A stretch of 33,617 bases of DNA, taken from positions 1 through 33,617 of the forward strand of contig CANQVQ010000003.1 in NCBI GenBank assembly GCA_947627335.1, written 5' to 3'. This DNA is from an uncultured Clostridia bacterium. GTDB lineage: Bacteria > Bacillota > Clostridia > Oscillospirales > CAG-382. A program made the translations under genes and the position numbers. Below the pieces are notes generated by a model, which worked only from the letters and a program-made list of their open reading frames with translations, ran no database searches and was not told where the DNA came from. Each line of letters opens with the position of its first letter. Position 1 is the first letter of the stretch. Of the stretch, positions 30,657 to 33,617 are shown piece after piece.

Positions 30657-30683
30657 TTCCGCACCTCCGTTCGTTTCGGTTTC

Positions 30684-30712
30684 AGTATACCATGTTCGTC
30701 GGGATTTGTCAA
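30684..30712 (-). promoter_or_regulatory. Promoter of the HAD hydrolase gene
   Basis: TTGACA (30707-30712) and TATACT (30684-30689) are 17 bp apart on the minus strand. Confidence 0.88.
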
Positions 30713-30714
30713 CC

Positions 30715-30742
30715 AAAAAAGGACCCCGAAGGGTCCCTTTTT
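30715..30742 (-). terminator. Terminator after the PepSY-repeat gene
   Basis: On the minus strand AAAAAGGGACCC-TTCG-GGGTCCTTTTTT forms a stem capped by a UUCG tetraloop with a U-tract, directly after the stop codon. Confidence 0.92.
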
Positions 30743-30749
30743 GGAGGAT

Positions 30750-32600
30750 TCAGTCGTCGTTGTCGATGTCGAAATCCAGAATTTTCCCGGTTTCCGCGTC
30801 GATCGTGAATTCATACTCCAGACCGTTCGCACGGAACTCGATCTCGTACTCCAGACGACCGTCGTCGCGCTCCAGCTTCGAGCGGTAGCCGGTGATCTCG
30901 CTCTCGGACAGTTTCGCCTTTTCGAGGGCGATCTGCTTCGCCTGCGCCTCGGAGACGGTCGCCGTCCCGGTGCTTCCGCCGGACGTCGAATGGTGCGACG
31001 AGCGGTGGTCTTCCGTCTCATAGGAAAGGATTTTGCCGGTCCCCGCGTCGACGGTGTAGTCGTACTCGGTCGTTCCGACATAGAATTCGATTTCGTACTC
31101 CTTGCGGCCGTCGTCGTAGTCGGCTTTGCAGCGGTAGTTGGTGATGTCCGCTTCTTTTACGCCCGCGTGCGTCAGGACGGTCGCCTTCGCCTGCGCCTCG
31201 GAGACGGTCGCCGTCCCGGTGCTCCCGTCGGACGACGAATGGTGCGACGAGTGGTGGTCTTCCGTCTCGTAGGAGAGGATCCTGCCGGTCGACGCGTCGA
31301 CGGTGTACTCATACTCGGTCGTTCCGACGTAGAATTCGATCTCGTACTCCTTGCGACCGTCGTCGTAGTCGGTCTTGCAGCGGTAGTTCGTAATATCCGC
31401 TTCCGCGACGCCCGCGTGCTTCAGGACGGTCGCCTTCGCTTCCGCCTCGGTGACGGACGTGTCGGACGGGGTGTTTCCGCCGGACGTCGTGCCGGACGTC
31501 GTGGAGGACGAGGTCTTGTGCTCGTCGCGTTCGTAGGAGAGGATGGCACCGTTCGACGCGTCGACCGTGTAGTCATACTCGGTCGTTCCGACGTAGAATT
31601 CGATCTTATATTCCGTGCGACCGTCGTCGGTGTCGATCTTGCAGCGGTAGTTGGAAATATCCGCTTCCGCGACGCCGGAATGCGCCAGGACGGTCGCCTT
31701 TGCTTCCGCTTCGGTGACGGACGTGTCGGACGGGGACGTCGTGGAGGACGAAGTCTTGTGCTCGTCGCGCTCGTAGGAGAGGATTGCCCCGTTCGACGCG
31801 TCGATCGTGTAGTCGTATTCGGTCGTTCCGACGTAGAATTCGATCTTATATTCCTTGCGACCGTCGTCGGTGTCGATCTTGCAGCGGTAGTTGGAAATAT
31901 CCGCTTCCGCGACGCCGGAATGCCGCAGGACGACCGCTTTCGCTTCCGCCTCGGTGACGGAGGTGTCGGGCGGGGTGGTTCCGTCGACGATCCCGCAGGA
32001 CGGGTCCGTGTGTTCTTCCGTCTCGTGGGAGAGGATCTTGCCGGTTTCCGCGTCGACGGTGTAGTCGTATTCGGTCGTACCGACGCAGAATTCGATCTCA
32101 TATTCCTTGCGGCCGTCGTCGTAGTCGATTTCGCAGCGGTAGTTCGTGACATCCGCTTCCGCGACGCCGGCGTGCGTCAGGACGGTCGTTTTCGCTTCCG
32201 CTTCGGTGACGGTCGTGCCGGACGGGGTATTTTCGCCGGACGTCGTGCCGGTGGGTGCGGTGCTGCCGGTCGGCTGCACCGGCGCGTCGCTTTCAAAGTG
32301 CAGCACTTCGCCGGTCACGGCGTCGATCTCGCAGTCGTATTCGACCGAGCCGACCCAGAATTCCACGTCCCACTCGTCCCGACCGGTTTCGCGGTCGAAC
32401 ACGGCTCTCTTTTGGGTGACGGCGGTTTCCGTCACGTTCGCGTGCGCCAGAGCGATGCGGTAGGCTTCGTCCTCGCCGATGGGATCCGACGCCGCCGGGG
32501 ACGTCGTATTGGACGAGGCGCTGATGACCAGCACGAGGCTCCCTGCCGCGAGCAGGACCACCACGGCGGCGATGACGATGATAAGAATGGTTTTACGCAT
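30750..32600 (-). CDS. Membrane-anchored surface protein with seven PepSY repeats
   Basis: The 616-residue protein has an N-terminal membrane anchor (about 4-27, ILIIVIAAVVVLLAAGSLVLVI), so the rest lies outside the membrane. Seven PepSY-type repeats follow, each of about 60 residues: a helix such as EAEAKATVLKHAGV, then strands YDDGRKEYEIEFYVGTTEY and DYTVDASTGRILSYE. They are separated by Ser/Thr/Gly-rich linkers (SSSTTSGTTSGG). Repeats 2-6 each keep a Cys in NYRC; the first and last differ most. Known PepSY proteins usually have one to three copies and are thought to restrain peptidases or shape the cell-surface environment. The start at 32600 follows AAAGGAGA. No firm promoter was found (TAAGAT about 50 bp upstream is weak). 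Confidence 0.9.
   Translation of the reverse strand: MRKTILIIVIAAVVVLLAAGSLVLVISASSNTTSPAASDPIGEDEAYRIALAHANVTETAVTQKRAVFDRETGRDEWDVEFWVGSVEYDCEIDAVTGEVLHFESDAPVQPTGSTAPTGTTSGENTPSGTTVTEAEAKTTVLTHAGVAEADVTNYRCEIDYDDGRKEYEIEFCVGTTEYDYTVDAETGKILSHETEEHTDPSCGIVDGTTPPDTSVTEAEAKAVVLRHSGVAEADISNYRCKIDTDDGRKEYKIEFYVGTTEYDYTIDASNGAILSYERDEHKTSSSTTSPSDTSVTEAEAKATVLAHSGVAEADISNYRCKIDTDDGRTEYKIEFYVGTTEYDYTVDASNGAILSYERDEHKTSSSTTSGTTSGGNTPSDTSVTEAEAKATVLKHAGVAEADITNYRCKTDYDDGRKEYEIEFYVGTTEYEYTVDASTGRILSYETEDHHSSHHSSSDGSTGTATVSEAQAKATVLTHAGVKEADITNYRCKADYDDGRKEYEIEFYVGTTEYDYTVDAGTGKILSYETEDHRSSHHSTSGGSTGTATVSEAQAKQIALEKAKLSESEITGYRSKLERDDGRLEYEIEFRANGLEYEFTIDAETGKILDFDIDNDD
31501..31980. repeat. 240-bp tandem DNA repeat inside the PepSY gene
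   Basis: 31501-31740 and 31741-31980 align without gaps with about 20 mismatches by eye (about 92% identity); one 60-bp block (31621-31680 and 31861-31920) is identical. They encode repeats 4 and 3. This is a recent duplication within an older repeat family. Confidence 0.9.
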
Positions 32601-32711
32601 GGTTCTTTTTCTCCTTTTTTGGGGTTGGGTTTTCCTCTTTTCGCCCTTATCTTACCACGCGAACATGAGAGGAAGATGAAGAAACCGAAGTTTTTGAAAA
32701 ATTTTTTTTGC

Positions 32712-32740
32712 TTGACAAAATTCTCGCCGTATGGTAGAAT
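32712..32740 (+). promoter_or_regulatory. Promoter of the small Cys-rich protein gene
   Basis: TTGACA (32712-32717) and TAGAAT (32735-32740) are 17 bp apart. Confidence 0.85.
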
Positions 32741-32786
32741 GTGCTTGTCGGGAAATGCAGAAAAAAACGGAAAGGCGGGAAGAACC

Positions 32787-33011
32787 ATGCGGAACCAACC
32801 GGTCGAGGAGATCGAACGCGTCTGCGCCTACTGCGAGCACGCGACGCTGCTTGCGGGGGAGACGGCGTGCGTCTGCGACAAGCGCGGCGTCGTCCGGGCG
32901 GACGGGTGCTGCCGCCGGTTCCGTGCGGACCTGCTGAAGCTGCGCCCGCACCTGCCCCGTCTGCCGGAGGAAACGGATTGGTCGATGGATACGTTTACGA
33001 TCGAACCGTAA
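32787..33011 (+). CDS. Small cysteine-rich protein, probable metal binder
   Basis: This 74-residue gene is hidden in the track inside a false 1143-residue ORF. It starts at 32787 after a consensus promoter and a weak site (AAGGCGGGAAG). Six Cys are arranged as CAYC, CVC and CC (residues 13-42), followed by RRFRADLLKL, the pattern of a small clostridial protein family with a probable zinc or iron site and unknown role. It is followed by its own gap and the tRNA-Leu promoter. Confidence 0.8.
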   Translation: MRNQPVEEIERVCAYCEHATLLAGETACVCDKRGVVRADGCCRRFRADLLKLRPHLPRLPEETDWSMDTFTIEP

Positions 33012-33040
33012 AGATTCGGGAAAAATTTCTGCAAAAGGAC

Positions 33041-33068
33041 TTGACAAATCGAGAGAATCGTGTATAAT
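33041..33068 (+). promoter_or_regulatory. Promoter of tRNA-Leu(GAG)
   Basis: TTGACA (33041-33046) and TATAAT (33063-33068) are 16 bp apart. Confidence 0.88.
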
Positions 33069-33113
33069 GGTAAATGTGCCGCGTCCGGAAGGCTGCGGCG
33101 CAAAAAATGCCAC

Positions 33114-33197
33114 GCGGCTGTGGCGGAATTGGCAGACGCGCACGTTTGAGGGGCGTGTGGTTTATCCGTATGGGTTCAAGTCCCATCAGCCGCACCA
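33114..33197 (+). tRNA. tRNA-Leu (anticodon GAG)
   Basis: Cloverleaf of 84 bases: acceptor GCGGCTG/CAGCCGC, anticodon stem CACGT/GCGTG with loop TTGAGGG (anticodon GAG), a short variable arm, T arm ATGGG-TTCAAGT-CCCAT, discriminator A and encoded CCA. Confidence 0.95.
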
Positions 33198-33230
33198 AAA
33201 ATCGGCAAGGCGAAAGCCTTGCCGATTTTT
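33197..33230 (+). terminator. Terminator after tRNA-Leu(GAG)
   Basis: AAAATCGGCAAGGC-GAAA-GCCTTGCCGATTTT is a long perfect stem with a GNRA tetraloop ending in a T-tract. The A-rich left side makes it usable for the convergent gene too. Confidence 0.93.
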
Positions 33231-33277
33231 TAACGCTTCACGCTTCACGTATGTACGGGGGAGAAAGCAATTGTGTT

Positions 33278-33617
33278 TCATGCCCCGTTTTTCTCTATTT
33301 TTATTTTAATATCGCCCGTATCCGTAGTGATCTCACATCTGCCTCCGTCTGTCGTTTTGGGAACGTCAATACGCCCCGTATCGGTTTGCGTTATAAACAC
33401 CTTATCGGTAAGCAAACTGCCTGTAACATCGCCTGTATCCGTTTTGACGAAAATCTCAGCAGCATCCGAGCCGTCAAACTTCACATCGCCCGTGCTTCTC
33501 TCGATAGAAAATTTTTCTGTGGCAATAACATTATTCAAATAAATATCTCCCGTACTTCCGCTTGAGATAACATTTTTGCACCGGGTATCGGACAGATATG
33601 TTTTGCCCGTTGATACG
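33278..33617 (-). CDS. DUF4097-type beta-repeat protein, C-terminal part (cut by window end)
   Basis: The track starts this at a TTG at 33538, but the frame stays open to the window edge (reading VSTGKTYLSDTRCKNV at the edge), so it is the C-terminal 112 residues or so of a longer protein. It consists of short strands with repeated TGDI/TGDV/TGRI turns, such as STGDVKFDGSDAAEIFVKTD, the right-handed beta-helix pattern of DUF4097 (YvlB/LiaX-type, 'putative adhesin'). Such proteins are often linked to envelope stress and phage-shock genes. Its base composition is more AT-rich than most of the window. Confidence 0.8.
   Translation of the reverse strand, partial: VSTGKTYLSDTRCKNVISSGSTGDIYLNNVIATEKFSIERSTGDVKFDGSDAAEIFVKTDTGDVTGSLLTDKVFITQTDTGRIDVPKTTDGGRCEITTDTGDIKIKIEKNGA

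Noticed and set aside
30990-32200. Possible CRISPR or satellite array
   Set aside because: The repeats keep reading frame and encode PepSY domains; unit length and divergence do not fit a CRISPR array.
29580-33011. 1143-residue plus-strand ORF
   Set aside because: It runs antisense through the HAD and PepSY genes; its repeats mirror the PepSY repeats. Only the last 74 codons, from 32787, form a real gene.

Overview
The window looks like chromosomal DNA of a fairly GC-rich Gram-positive bacterium of the Bacillota, most likely an uncharacterised gut-type clostridium (class Clostridia). This is inference from content. Ribosome binding sites are strong (GGAGG type), promoters are close to TTGACA-N17-TATAAT, and the genes include LytTR/GHKL signalling, lipoproteins with Cys lipoboxes, a GIY-YIG/DUF4357 protein and an aldo/keto reductase with a ferredoxin-like tail. 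No outer-membrane genes are seen. Because of the GC content, the ORF track is full of long antisense shadows.

Layout. (1) 1-5839, minus strand: a LytTR response regulator with a GHKL sensor kinase cut by the window start, then an ABC ATPase / permease / lipoprotein operon. (2) 6077-12573, plus: a TetR regulator with its terminator, then a DUF308 membrane protein, an MMPL/RND exporter, an exported LxxG-repeat protein and a diacylglycerol-kinase-family lipid kinase, probably one envelope/lipid operon. (3) 12668-14150, plus: a double zinc-ribbon membrane protein with a structured 5' leader. (4) 14214-16239, plus: a TetR / cyclophilin-like lipoprotein / CMD-cupin operon with operators in its promoter. 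(5) 16399-17382, minus: an Rrf2 regulator and a cupin gene whose promoter carries a perfect 13-bp-arm palindrome. (6) 17465-20675, plus: an OmpR/HisKA two-component system with two membrane proteins; a similar 20-bp box lies before the regulator and before the last gene. (7) 20682-24461, minus: a macrodomain-linked sirtuin (SirTM) and a zinc-type macrodomain protein downstream of a Gfo/Idh/MocA oxidoreductase, then a YjjG-type HAD phosphatase and tRNA-Pro(GGG). (8) 24493-29924, plus: GIY-YIG/DUF4357 protein, tRNA-Leu(UAG), a UvrA2-type ABC protein, aldo/keto reductase and a VOC protein. (9) 29946-32600, minus: a HAD phosphatase with a TTG start and a surface protein with seven PepSY repeats. 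(10) 32712-33230, plus: a small Cys-rich protein and tRNA-Leu(GAG); finally, on the minus strand, the C-terminal end of a DUF4097-type beta-repeat protein cut by the window end.

The most interesting items are the SirTM/macrodomain pair without a visible lipoylation partner, the seven-repeat PepSY protein with a recent 240-bp internal duplication, the promoter-embedded inverted repeat and pairable leader of the zinc-ribbon gene, and several compact regulator/operator arrangements that can be read directly from the DNA.
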